Assembly (NCBI GenBank): GCA_029268065.1
Contig: JAJUHC010000002.1
Span: forward strand, 1-64,000
Reading direction: 5' to 3'
DNA length: 64,000 nucleotides
DNA from: Clostridiales bacterium
GTDB lineage: Bacteria; Bacillota; Clostridia; Oscillospirales; Oscillospiraceae
The notes under the pieces: model-generated
Databases searched by the model: none
What the model was told of the DNA's origin: nothing
What the model saw: the letters and a program-made list of their open reading frames with translations, nothing else
Program-made: the position numbers and the translations under genes
Part shown: piece by piece, positions 41,595 through 49,077 of the stretch
Position numbering within the stretch: the first letter of the stretch is position 1
How the letters are laid out: every line of letters begins with the position of its first letter

Positions 41595-42803
41595 TCAAAA
41601 GCCTTCGAAACGATCCTGATAATAAACGTTGTGCATCCATGGTATGCTGGAGGCTATTTTCTGATCCGCCTGAGTATCCAGTATTTCGCTTATCAGCCGG
41701 TTCGATATCAGAAATCCTCTGGGAGTAAGGCTCCACCGCCCGTTTATGAACCTTGACCAGCCCTTTTCCGTATAGGACTTCATCAGCTCGGCTATGGGCG
41801 AAAAGCTGCATCTGTATATTTTTCTGTATTCCTCCTCGGAAATTCCGTGAACAGTGCGGAGTCCAAGCATAAGGTATTCGGAAGCCCGGTCATAATTCGA
41901 CAGGTTCTCGTATTCCTTTATAAGTTCACCGCCGCTCTGCACAGCCTCTATGTACTCCTGAGGGCTGTATAAATATGTGTACCTCTGATTCCCGATGTTG
42001 GACGCCGCCGACGCGCCGAAGCCCACATAGTCCTTAAGCGCCCAGTATTTGAGATTATGCCTCGACTCCGCGCCCTTGCGCGCAAAATTCGATATTTCGT
42101 ACTGGTAATAGCCGTAACGCTCCAGCGCCTCGACGGTATAGAGGTACATATCAGCCTGCGCGTCATCGTCCGGCATAATCTGCGTATCGCGAAGTTCAAA
42201 AAGAGGCGTCCCCTCCTCAAGCTTCAGCCCGTAGCAGGACAGATGACGAGGCTTGAGAGCTATGGCCTGATTGAGGGTATCCGCCCAATCGTCGCGCGTC
42301 TGGTTCGGAAGCCCGTAAATCAGGTCCAGACTTATATTTTCAAAGCCCGCTTTCCGCGCGTCCAGAACGGTTTTTTCGACCTGCCGGAAATTATGCCGCC
42401 TGCCGATAAATTTGAGTATCTCATCGCTTGCAGACTGCGCTCCTATCGAAATGCGGTTGAAGCCCGCGCGGCGGAGCATTTTCATGTCCTCAAAGGATAC
42501 GCTGTCGGGATTGACCTCGACCGTAACCTCGGAGTCCAGCAAAACGTTATAATATGTCTTCAGGACGTCAAAAAGCTTTACAAGGCGCCTTGCGCCGTAA
42601 TAGCTCGGCGTCCCGCCGCCGAAATAGACCGTGTCCACATAGTAGGAAGCTACCCGCGTGCGGAATTCCCGCATATGCCGGATCAGCGCGTCCTGATACT
42701 TCGGCATAAGCGAGTCGAAGCCTGCAAGCGAACAGAAATCGCAGTACTTGCAGCGGCTCGCGCAAAACGGTATGTGAATATAGACGCCTATTCTCTTAGC
42801 CAT
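41595..42803 (-). CDS. hemW: Radical SAM heme chaperone HemW
   Basis: 402 residues from the ATG at 42803 with GGGGGA 6 nt upstream. Radical-SAM cluster motif CASRCKYCDFC (CxxxCxxC plus extra Cys) near residue 20, then VYFGGGTPSYYGARRLVKLF and RISIGAQSASDEILKFIGRRH. The extra Cys after CxxxCxxC and lack of the HemN N-terminal extension indicate HemW, the heme-trafficking protein, rather than coproporphyrinogen dehydrogenase. The C-terminal HemN domain is present. Confidence 0.9.
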   Translation of the reverse strand: MAKRIGVYIHIPFCASRCKYCDFCSLAGFDSLMPKYQDALIRHMREFRTRVASYYVDTVYFGGGTPSYYGARRLVKLFDVLKTYYNVLLDSEVTVEVNPDSVSFEDMKMLRRAGFNRISIGAQSASDEILKFIGRRHNFRQVEKTVLDARKAGFENISLDLIYGLPNQTRDDWADTLNQAIALKPRHLSCYGLKLEEGTPLFELRDTQIMPDDDAQADMYLYTVEALERYGYYQYEISNFARKGAESRHNLKYWALKDYVGFGASAASNIGNQRYTYLYSPQEYIEAVQSGGELIKEYENLSNYDRASEYLMLGLRTVHGISEEEYRKIYRCSFSPIAELMKSYTEKGWSRFINGRWSLTPRGFLISNRLISEILDTQADQKIASSIPWMHNVYYQDRFEGF

Positions 42804-42941
42804 ACTATCCCCCAGGACCAGATGTAGATTTATAATAAACCGCCGAGAGTAATATGTCAACCGCAGCAAAAGCAAATGGCGGATTTTCATCCGCCACCCG
42901 ACACTTGTCATGGCCATAAGCCTGTTTCCGCTCCGCGGAAG

Positions 42942-43784
42942 CTAATTGCCCTTTCTGAAGTTATTCGGAAAATCGTCGCTCCAGGGCAAGCGCGAAATCT
43001 TATCGTAGGAATCGTAGTTTTCAGCCTTGAACTCGTCGTGCCTTAAAATTATGGGATCTATTTCGCTCTCGATTTCCTTTATCCCTTCCTGCATCTTGGA
43101 AAAGAAGTCCCTGTACTTTACATACTTTTCCTTAAGCTCGGAAAGAAGCTCCTCGTGCAGACGCTCCTCCGCCCGCATCTCCGCACGCCTTTCACGAATA
43201 ATAGACTCGGCCTCACACCTCGCAAAATTACGCAGCCTTTCAGCCTCGTCCCTCGCGCGCCTCACGATCTCCTCTGCGGAGAGTCTTACGTCCGCCGCAA
43301 TATCCGTATTCTGAAGGCTCCTGTCATTCCCGACGGTTCCCTGCGCTCCGCCCTGCGGCGTCTGATTTACGCTCTGAAGCCTGGCGATACAGGCATCCTT
43401 TTCCCTGAGCTTCGATTCCGCCTCCTCATACATGGCCTGCAGCTTTGCTACTTGCGTGTTTGCGGCCTCTATTCTTGAATTGGCCTCCGCTATCGACTGA
43501 TTAGCCTTCTCTATTATCGCCGGATCGACAGAGGCGCGGCGCGAAAGAACCTCGTTTCGCTGACGAAGCTCGGTAATCTCCCTGTTTAGCATATCAAAGT
43601 GCGTCTTGTTGTCGGAGCATATTTTTGATATATGCCGTTCATAAAGGTTGCAGATCTCCTGAATGGTGTACAGAGCGTATTCTCTGTCATACCCGCCGAA
43701 CGCGGCTTTCTTTGTCTTGAGCTGGCGTATGTATTCCATTACCTCGCTGAGTATGTTATCCAGTATGATTTCATTTTCGCTCAT
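42942..43784 (-). CDS. Coiled-coil protein of unknown function under c-di-GMP riboswitch control
   Basis: 280 residues. Most of the protein is charged, helical and coiled-coil: ITELRQRNEVLSRRASVDP, then IEAANTQVAKLQAMYEEAESKLREKDACIARL, and a second segment AEEIVRRARDEAERLRNFARCEAESIIRERRAEMRAEERL. The latter resembles the DivIVA-type C-terminal helix (A-x-x-I-V-x-x-A-x-x-E-A). A Gln/Gly/Asn linker separates the two. No membrane span. A structural or polar-scaffold role is plausible but not shown. Its ~310-nt leader carries two tandem c-di-GMP-I aptamers, so expression should depend on c-di-GMP. Confidence 0.75.
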   Translation of the reverse strand: MSENEIILDNILSEVMEYIRQLKTKKAAFGGYDREYALYTIQEICNLYERHISKICSDNKTHFDMLNREITELRQRNEVLSRRASVDPAIIEKANQSIAEANSRIEAANTQVAKLQAMYEEAESKLREKDACIARLQSVNQTPQGGAQGTVGNDRSLQNTDIAADVRLSAEEIVRRARDEAERLRNFARCEAESIIRERRAEMRAEERLHEELLSELKEKYVKYRDFFSKMQEGIKEIESEIDPIILRHDEFKAENYDSYDKISRLPWSDDFPNNFRKGN

Positions 43785-43851
43785 TTTTGCCGCTTCCTTT
43801 CTTTTTCTGTCCGGCTTTTGTCAGTAAGGACATTCGGACGATAAACAAAAA

Positions 43852-43955
43852 GCCACCATTGAAAAATCAACAGCAGCAACTGGCTGCCCTGACAGAAAAT
43901 CGAGGGCCCTGATAGCTTTGCGTCACAGGCTTTTGCCTGCTTTGCCTTTCTATTT
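43852..43955 (-). promoter_or_regulatory. c-di-GMP-I (GEMM-I) riboswitch, gene-proximal copy
   Basis: Minus strand reading: GGCAAAGCAGGC, loop AAAA, GCCTGTGACGCAAAGC, TATCAGGGCCC, then GTCAGGGCAGCCAGTTGCTG. These are the GEMM-I core segments, including GACGCAAAGC and the GGGCAGCC side of the second helix. The tetraloop reads AAAA where the class normally has GNRA (GAAA in the sister copy). The 43 nt at 43852-43894 are identical to those at 43983-44025 in the distal copy. It lies about 70 nt before the coiled-coil gene start. Confidence 0.88.
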
Positions 43956-43982
43956 ATCTGCGCACGGCCTTAAAAACAAAAT

Positions 43983-44085
43983 GCCACCATTGAAAAATCA
44001 ACAGCAGCAACTGGCTGCCCTGACAAAGGAGTCGAGGGCCCTGATAGCTTTGCGTCACAGGCTTTCGCCTGCTTTGCCTTTATGT
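43983..44085 (-). promoter_or_regulatory. c-di-GMP-I (GEMM-I) riboswitch, promoter-proximal copy
   Basis: Minus strand reading: GGCAAAGCAGGC, GAAA tetraloop, GCCTGTGACGCAAAGC, TATCAGGGCCC, TCGACTCC, then GTCAGGGCAGCCAGTTGCTG. Complete GEMM-I core with a canonical GAAA loop for docking. It sits directly downstream of a promoter (44092-44120) and 131 nt upstream of a near-identical second copy. Both belong to one leader of the coiled-coil gene. Confidence 0.9.
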
Positions 44086-44091
44086 AAGCTG

Positions 44092-44120
44092 ATGTTATCA
44101 CACGAATTAGTAAAATGCAA
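44092..44120 (-). promoter_or_regulatory. Promoter of the tandem-riboswitch leader
   Basis: On the minus strand TTGCAT (44115-44120), a 17-nt spacer, then TAACAT (44092-44097). The start of RNA would fall at about 44085, at the 5' edge of the first aptamer. Confidence 0.6.
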
Positions 44121-44164
44121 TAGTTTTATGTTAAATGTTTCTAGGTTTTTTGATTTTTTTATGT

Positions 44165-44203
44165 AAAAAACCAGGGAAGCGGCGCTTTGCGCCGCTTCCC
44201 TGG
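44165..44203 (-). terminator. Strong terminator of the upstream small RNA
   Basis: A perfect 15-bp stem, CCAGGGAAGCGGCGC with GCGCCGCTTCCCTGG around a 3-nt loop, followed on the minus strand by TTTTTTA. It ends the candidate 6S RNA transcript before the riboswitch promoter. Confidence 0.85.
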
Positions 44204-44205
44204 GG

Positions 44206-44443
44206 AGAGGATTAAAGTATGAGAAGAAAAATATACATGTATTATCCGAAAACAGAGGGCCTTTGAAAACAAGGCGAGACACTCAAACGAACATCCCCCG
44301 GCAGTACCGCGGAAACGACACAGCCGCCCCCTCACAATCAGACTCGAACGCTCAGCCGACTTGCCCTGTCGCAAGCGGCCAGGCTCCCGTGGCTTGCGTA
44401 CCTGCGTTCTCTCAGGCTTGCCAAGCAATAAGCCCAATATGAT
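44206..44443 (-). ncRNA. Structured small RNA, candidate 6S RNA
   Basis: No open frame of note, yet this stretch has its own near-consensus promoter and strong terminator. The 5' and 3' portions can pair into a rod: GGGC with GCCC (44432-44435 / 44257-44261), CAAG with CTTG, GAGA with TCTC, GAACG with CGTTT. These leave unpaired bubbles, and inner hairpins such as CGCAAGC/GCTTGCG fill the centre. About 190 nt from start to the closing stem. Length, rod shape and the place directly downstream of aspS (where Bacillus has a 6S gene, as I recall) suggest 6S RNA, which binds RNA polymerase. No match to SRP, tmRNA or RNase P motifs was seen. Confidence 0.55.
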
Positions 44444-44449
44444 AACAGT

Positions 44450-44478
44450 ATTATATAACAATCTTCCTAATTAGTCAA
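44450..44478 (-). promoter_or_regulatory. Near-consensus sigma-A promoter of the small RNA
   Basis: Minus strand TTGACT, 17-nt spacer (AATTAGGAAGATTGTTA), TATAAT at 44450-44455. One mismatch to consensus in 12 positions, the strength expected of a stable-RNA promoter. Confidence 0.8.
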
Positions 44479-44547
44479 CTATTTTTAGGAAAAGTTTGTA
44501 TATTTATTGCATTTTGTATAATAGTACAAAATACGTGCAAAAAGTTG

Positions 44548-46326
44548 TTAATTATCCCTCGCTGAAATGCCGAGCTCTTCAAGCTGCTTTGTATCCACAA
44601 CGTCGGGACATCCCGTCATGGGCTCCGAGGCGTTCTGAAGCTTCGGAAACGCCACCACGTCGCGCAGGCTCTCCGCCGACAGCATCTGCATGACGAGGCG
44701 GTCGAGCCCCAGCCCCATTCCGCCGTGAGGCGGCGCCCCGTACCTGAATGCGTCCAGCAAAAATCCGAACTTCCTGTGCGCCTCCTCGTCGCTGAAACCG
44801 AGAAGCTGGAATATGCGGTTTTGAAGCTCGGGATCTGTAATCCTTATCGAGCCGCTTGAAAGCTCTATGCCGTTCAATACGAGGTCGTATGCCTTTGCCC
44901 TGACTTTAGCCTTGTCGGTTTCAAGATACCTAAGGCACTCGTCCATCGGAGCGGTGAAGGGGTGATGCATGGCGACATACTCCCGGGCGTCCTCGTCCCA
45001 ATCAAAAAACGGGAACTCGACGATCCACAGAAAGTTGAATTTATCCTTTGGAATTATGTCGAGCTTTTTCGCTGCGGTGAGGCGCAAAGCGCCAAGCTGG
45101 GAAAGCACGGCGGAGTTTTTTGCATCCGCGATTATCAGCACGACGTCGCCCTTTTCGGCTTGCGCGCGTTTCAGGATTTCGGACATTTCGCTCTCAGACA
45201 TGAATTTCGAGAAGGACGACGACGCTCCTTCTTCGGTAAGCCTTATCCAGGCTATTCCCTTGCCGCCTATGCCCCTTATATATTCTGTGAGCTTGTCTAT
45301 TTCCTTGCGGCTCAGCACTGAGGCGCTGTTTTTCGCGCAGATGCCCCTGACGCTTCCTCCCGCTCCGACGGCAGCGGAGAAAACGCCGAAGCCGCTTCCC
45401 GCGGCGATATCCGAAATATCAAAAATCTCCATGCCGAAGCGCGTATCCGGCTTATCCGAGCCGTATCTCGACATTGCGTCAGCATAGGTAAGGCGGGGCA
45501 GAGGCATCGGTACCTCAATGCCGAGCACCTCTTTAAAGAGACGCGCAATATAGCCTTCCACGATCGAGAGGACGTCCTCCATATCGACAAATGACATTTC
45601 AAGGTCGATTTGCGTGAATTCGGGCTGCCTGTCGGCTCTCAGATCCTCGTCGCGGAAGCAGCGCGCAATCTGCATATAGCGGTCAAAACCCGCCACCATC
45701 GACAGCTGCTTATAAAGCTGGGGTGACTGCGGCAGAGCATAAAAGCTGCCCTTGTGGACGCGGCTCGGCACGAGAAAGTCGCGGGCTCCCTCGGGCGTAG
45801 ACCTGATCAGGATCGGAGTTTCTATCTCCACAAAGCCCTTCTCGTCAAAGTAATCCCTCGTCACCTTCGTGACCTTGTGACGGAACAGTATGTTCTGCTG
45901 CAAAACGGGACGCCTGAGATCCAGATAACGGTATTTCAGGCGGAGAGCCTCTCCTGCGCTGCAATCGTCTATTATCTCAAAGGGCGGGGTCTCCGATTCC
46001 GAAAGCACCCTGAGCTCGGTGACCTCAAGCTCGATGTCGCCCGTGGGTATCTCGTGATTCTTCGACGAACGTTCGCGCACCTTGCCCGTGGCCGCCAAAA
46101 CATACTCCGAGCGCACCGAGAAGGCCTTGTCGAAGACCTCCCGCTCCGTGGAATCGTCAAAAGCAAGCTGCAATATCCCGGTTCTGTCGCGCAAGTCAAT
46201 AAATATAAGGCTCCCGAGATTGCGGCGGCGCTGAACCCAGCCGCAAACGGATACGGTTCTCCCGACATCCGACATCCTCGGCTCCCCGCAGTAATTTGTC
46301 CGTTTAAATCCAAATAGCGATTCCAA
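44548..46326 (-). CDS. aspS: Aspartyl-tRNA synthetase
   Basis: 592 residues, bacterial-type length with the GAD insertion domain. N-terminal OB fold [29 protein letters not shown], class II motif 2 with [31 protein letters not shown], and motif 3 [15 protein letters not shown]. It charges tRNA-Asp (or Asp/Asn, if a GatCAB amidation route exists; not decidable here). It lies about 130 nt downstream of hisS, the common hisS-aspS pair of Firmicutes. Confidence 0.97.
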   Translation of the reverse strand: MESLFGFKRTNYCGEPRMSDVGRTVSVCGWVQRRRNLGSLIFIDLRDRTGILQLAFDDSTEREVFDKAFSVRSEYVLAATGKVRERSSKNHEIPTGDIELEVTELRVLSESETPPFEIIDDCSAGEALRLKYRYLDLRRPVLQQNILFRHKVTKVTRDYFDEKGFVEIETPILIRSTPEGARDFLVPSRVHKGSFYALPQSPQLYKQLSMVAGFDRYMQIARCFRDEDLRADRQPEFTQIDLEMSFVDMEDVLSIVEGYIARLFKEVLGIEVPMPLPRLTYADAMSRYGSDKPDTRFGMEIFDISDIAAGSGFGVFSAAVGAGGSVRGICAKNSASVLSRKEIDKLTEYIRGIGGKGIAWIRLTEEGASSSFSKFMSESEMSEILKRAQAEKGDVVLIIADAKNSAVLSQLGALRLTAAKKLDIIPKDKFNFLWIVEFPFFDWDEDAREYVAMHHPFTAPMDECLRYLETDKAKVRAKAYDLVLNGIELSSGSIRITDPELQNRIFQLLGFSDEEAHRKFGFLLDAFRYGAPPHGGMGLGLDRLVMQMLSAESLRDVVAFPKLQNASEPMTGCPDVVDTKQLEELGISARDN

Positions 46327-46459
46327 TTTTACCTCCGTTGCTCCGCGCCGAAACGCTGCCGTATGCTCTCAAAACGAGCCGGACAAGGGCACCCGCGCGG
46401 CTGCCGCTTAAGGGCGAGCGGCCCGCCTCAATGATATGTTTTGGGAAATTGCCCCGACG

Positions 46460-47722
46460 TCAGGTAACTGCGTTCTTGATATCCTCGGCGGACAGCAAGC
46501 ATTCAAAGGTGCTTCCCGTCGCCATGTCCTTTATGCTCGCCTTACCCGCCTCAAGCTCGTTGTCGCCCAGCACCATGCTGAAAGCGGCGCCCAGCCTGTC
46601 GGCGTACTTCATCTGCGCTTTGAGCCCCCGCCCCATGGTATCCCTCTCGGCCTTGACGCCGAGCTTTCTGAGATCGTTGACCAGCTTCTGCACGGGCTTG
46701 TCCGCGGCTGAACCGAGAGACGCTACGAATATTCGGCAGCCCTCCGGTTTGGGTATCGGTATCCCCTGCGCGTCCATAACGAGCAGCATCCTCTCAAGGC
46801 CCGCGGCAAAGCCGAGGCCCGGTGTCGGATGCCCCCCAAGCGTTTCTATGAGTCCGTCGTAACGCCCGCCTCCGCAAACGGTGCTCTGCGCTCCGAGATC
46901 CGTGGAAACGAACTCAAACACCGTGCGTGTGTAATAATCGAGCCCGCGGACGATCTTCGGATTTATTTCATACCCTATGCCCATCGCGTCAAGCATGGAT
47001 TTCGTCTCTTCAAAATGATTTTTGCATTCATCGCAAAGATAATCCAGCCCAACGGGCGAATCGGCGGCGATTTCGCCGCACACGGGGCTCTTGCAATCGA
47101 GTATGCGCAGCGGGTTTCTTTCCATTCGCTCGAGGCAGGAGCCGCAAAGCCTGTCCTTTTTGGACTGAAAATACGCTTTAAGCGCGGCGTGGAACACGGG
47201 CCGGCATTTAGGACAGCCTATGGAATTGATCTGGAGCCTTATATTTTTTATGGAAAGCCTTTCAAGGATGTCCGAATAGACGCCTATGACCTCCGCGTCT
47301 GCGGCGGGGCAAGGCGAGCCCAGATATTCCACTCCGAACTGGTGAAATTCACGGTAGCGGCCGGCCTGAGGCTGCTCGCCCCTGAAATTGGGTGCGATAT
47401 AAAACAGCTTGACGGGAAGACCCGGCCCGTAAAGCGAGTTTTCAAGATAGCTTCGGACGGCTGAAGCGGTACCCTCCGGCCTTAGCGTCACCGAACGCCC
47501 GCCCCTGTCCGTAAACGTAAACATTTCCTTCTGTACTACGTCCGTCGTGTCTCCGACGCCGCGTACAAAAAGCTCGGTATATTCAAAAGTGGGAAAGCGT
47601 ATCTCCCGATATCCGAAATCCGCGGCGGCATCCCGGAGAACGCTCTCGACGTACTGCCAGCGGTAGCTTTCCTCGGGCAGCGCATCGTTGGTGCCCTTGG
47701 GCTTTAGTATTAATTCAGACAA
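46460..47722 (-). CDS. hisS: Histidyl-tRNA synthetase
   Basis: 420 residues. The start was set at a TTG (47722), because AAGGAAGG lies 6 nt upstream; the ATG at 47746 has none. Class II histidine-enzyme motifs: KGTNDALPEE, FPTFEYTELFVRGVGDTTDVVQKEMFTF, RPEGTA, FRGEQPQAGRYREFHQFGVE, and the histidine-specific RGLDYYTRTVFEF. No T-box leader fits in the short gap to the mgsA-like gene. Confidence 0.96.
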   Translation of the reverse strand: MSELILKPKGTNDALPEESYRWQYVESVLRDAAADFGYREIRFPTFEYTELFVRGVGDTTDVVQKEMFTFTDRGGRSVTLRPEGTASAVRSYLENSLYGPGLPVKLFYIAPNFRGEQPQAGRYREFHQFGVEYLGSPCPAADAEVIGVYSDILERLSIKNIRLQINSIGCPKCRPVFHAALKAYFQSKKDRLCGSCLERMERNPLRILDCKSPVCGEIAADSPVGLDYLCDECKNHFEETKSMLDAMGIGYEINPKIVRGLDYYTRTVFEFVSTDLGAQSTVCGGGRYDGLIETLGGHPTPGLGFAAGLERMLLVMDAQGIPIPKPEGCRIFVASLGSAADKPVQKLVNDLRKLGVKAERDTMGRGLKAQMKYADRLGAAFSMVLGDNELEAGKASIKDMATGSTFECLLSAEDIKNAVT

Positions 47723-47824
47723 ACGAAACCTTCCTTTCGGGGGCAAAAACTTAAAAGGCGGCGGGATTACCTCACGCTGCCTTAAGATGACGGAAAAGTC
47801 GCCCCGATCTTACTTCTTCCGCGG

Positions 47825-48226
47825 CTATTTCTTGGGGTTTACAATATCGCGCCAGTCAAGGTCGCCGCGCTGCAGTCCGCGGATGAGAACCTCCGCGGTG
47901 GCGAGATTTGACGCGAACGGCACGTTATACTGGTCGCAGAGCCTCGCCATATCGTTTATATCCGCCGTGGAATCGGTGCTCTGGCTGTCCCAGAAAAAAA
48001 GGACGAGGTCTATCTCGTTATAGGCAACGCGGGCCCGGATCTGCTGCTCTCCGCCCTGGCTGCACGAAAGGTAAAGCTTGATGGGCAGTCCGGTTGCCTC
48101 CGCGACCAGCTTCCCCGTGGTATTCGTGGAGCAAATGCTGTGCCCAGCCAGGATCCCGCAATAAGCGATACAAAACTGAACCATAAGCTCTTTTTTGTTG
48201 TCATGTGCGAGTAACGCGATATTCAT
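47825..48226 (-). CDS. Methylglyoxal synthase-like protein with altered catalytic residues
   Basis: 133 residues, matching MgsA throughout. The N-terminal AHD pair (His8, Asp9) is kept, and the C-terminal ATAEVLIRGL is typical. However, the phosphate-loop TGTTG reads TNTTG. The catalytic Asp of GGDQQ (Asp71 in E. coli) is Glu60 (GGEQQ), and the DPxxxxPH segment carrying the catalytic His98 is DSQSTDSTAD, with no His. MgsA converts dihydroxyacetone phosphate to methylglyoxal. Whether this copy is active is doubtful. It lies between minD and hisS. Confidence 0.85.
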   Translation of the reverse strand: MNIALLAHDNKKELMVQFCIAYCGILAGHSICSTNTTGKLVAEATGLPIKLYLSCSQGGEQQIRARVAYNEIDLVLFFWDSQSTDSTADINDMARLCDQYNVPFASNLATAEVLIRGLQRGDLDWRDIVNPKK

Positions 48227-48241
48227 GAGTATTCCGCCTTT

Positions 48242-48994
48242 CTATATTATGGGTTTCATATCGCCTGCGGGGATATGCTCGCCCAAAAGCCGGCCCGCTA
48301 TCCTTCCGTATGCCGCCGAGGCGCCGCGCGCGCTGAACAGCATAAGAGGGCTGCCCTGATTGGCCGAGATTATGACCGAGCGATCCTCGGGAACAAGGCC
48401 CAAAAGACGCGCGCCTACGGCGTCCACAATGTCGTCGATATTCTGACCGGACTTTTTGAAAATACGCGGCCGTACCCGGTTTACGATAAGAGATATATCC
48501 TCTATGCCCAAAGCCTTCAGTTCCATAACGACCCTCTGGGCATCGCGGCAGCTCGTCACATCGCCAGTTGTGACAATTATTGCCGCGTCGGCAAAACCCG
48601 AAGCGAGCCTGAACCCGCTGCCTATCCCCGCCGGCGAGTCTATGATGCAATAGTCGAAAATCCGCTTCGCCTCGGAAACAAAGGCCCCCATTCTTTCGGG
48701 CTCGATATCCGAAACGGAGGAAAATGACGGCGCAGGTAAAAAATAGAGCGACGGTATCAGGGGATGCTCAATGGCCGCGCTCTCAAGAGGAACGCCTCCG
48801 CCGAGAACGTCGGAGAAATCAGGCAGCGCCATTTCGGAAAGCCCCAGGCTCAGATCGAGGTTCTTCAGGCCGATGTCGGCGTCGACGCATAACACTTTGA
48901 GGTTTTTTTTCGCAAGAGCCGAGGCCAAAGCGGCAGCCGTGGTCGTTTTTCCCGTGCCGCCCTTGCCGGAGGTGATGACATAGACCTTCCCCAT
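48242..48994 (-). CDS. minD: Septum-site determining ATPase MinD-like
   Basis: 250 residues. Deviant Walker A KGGTGKTT with the signature Lys, switch region DADIGLKNLDLSLG, Walker B-like CIIDSPAGIGSGF and the VNR motif (SLIVNRVRP). This is a MinD/ParA-family ATPase; location after PBP2 in the mre/mrd cluster favours MinD over the flagellar FlhG. The C-terminus ends GRLLGEHIPAGDMKPII and lacks the usual basic amphipathic membrane-targeting helix. No minC or minE lies beside it. GGAGG precedes the ATG. Confidence 0.85.
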   Translation of the reverse strand: MGKVYVITSGKGGTGKTTTAAALASALAKKNLKVLCVDADIGLKNLDLSLGLSEMALPDFSDVLGGGVPLESAAIEHPLIPSLYFLPAPSFSSVSDIEPERMGAFVSEAKRIFDYCIIDSPAGIGSGFRLASGFADAAIIVTTGDVTSCRDAQRVVMELKALGIEDISLIVNRVRPRIFKKSGQNIDDIVDAVGARLLGLVPEDRSVIISANQGSPLMLFSARGASAAYGRIAGRLLGEHIPAGDMKPII

Positions 48995-49077
48995 ACTTCC
49001 TCCAGAATCTGTTATTCAGCTCCAATGGTAACTATACAATTATATCTGATTTTCTATTTTTTTCAATATCATTTTTA

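Noticed and set aside
43852-44085. Two ~100-nt direct repeats considered as a CRISPR or duplication repeat
   Set aside because: Only two copies, far longer than CRISPR repeats, and both fold as c-di-GMP-I aptamers on the minus strand.
44300-44320. T-box-like AGTACCGCGG on the plus strand
   Set aside because: There is no downstream plus-strand gene to regulate and the rest of the T-box structure is absent; the strand with promoter and terminator is the minus strand.
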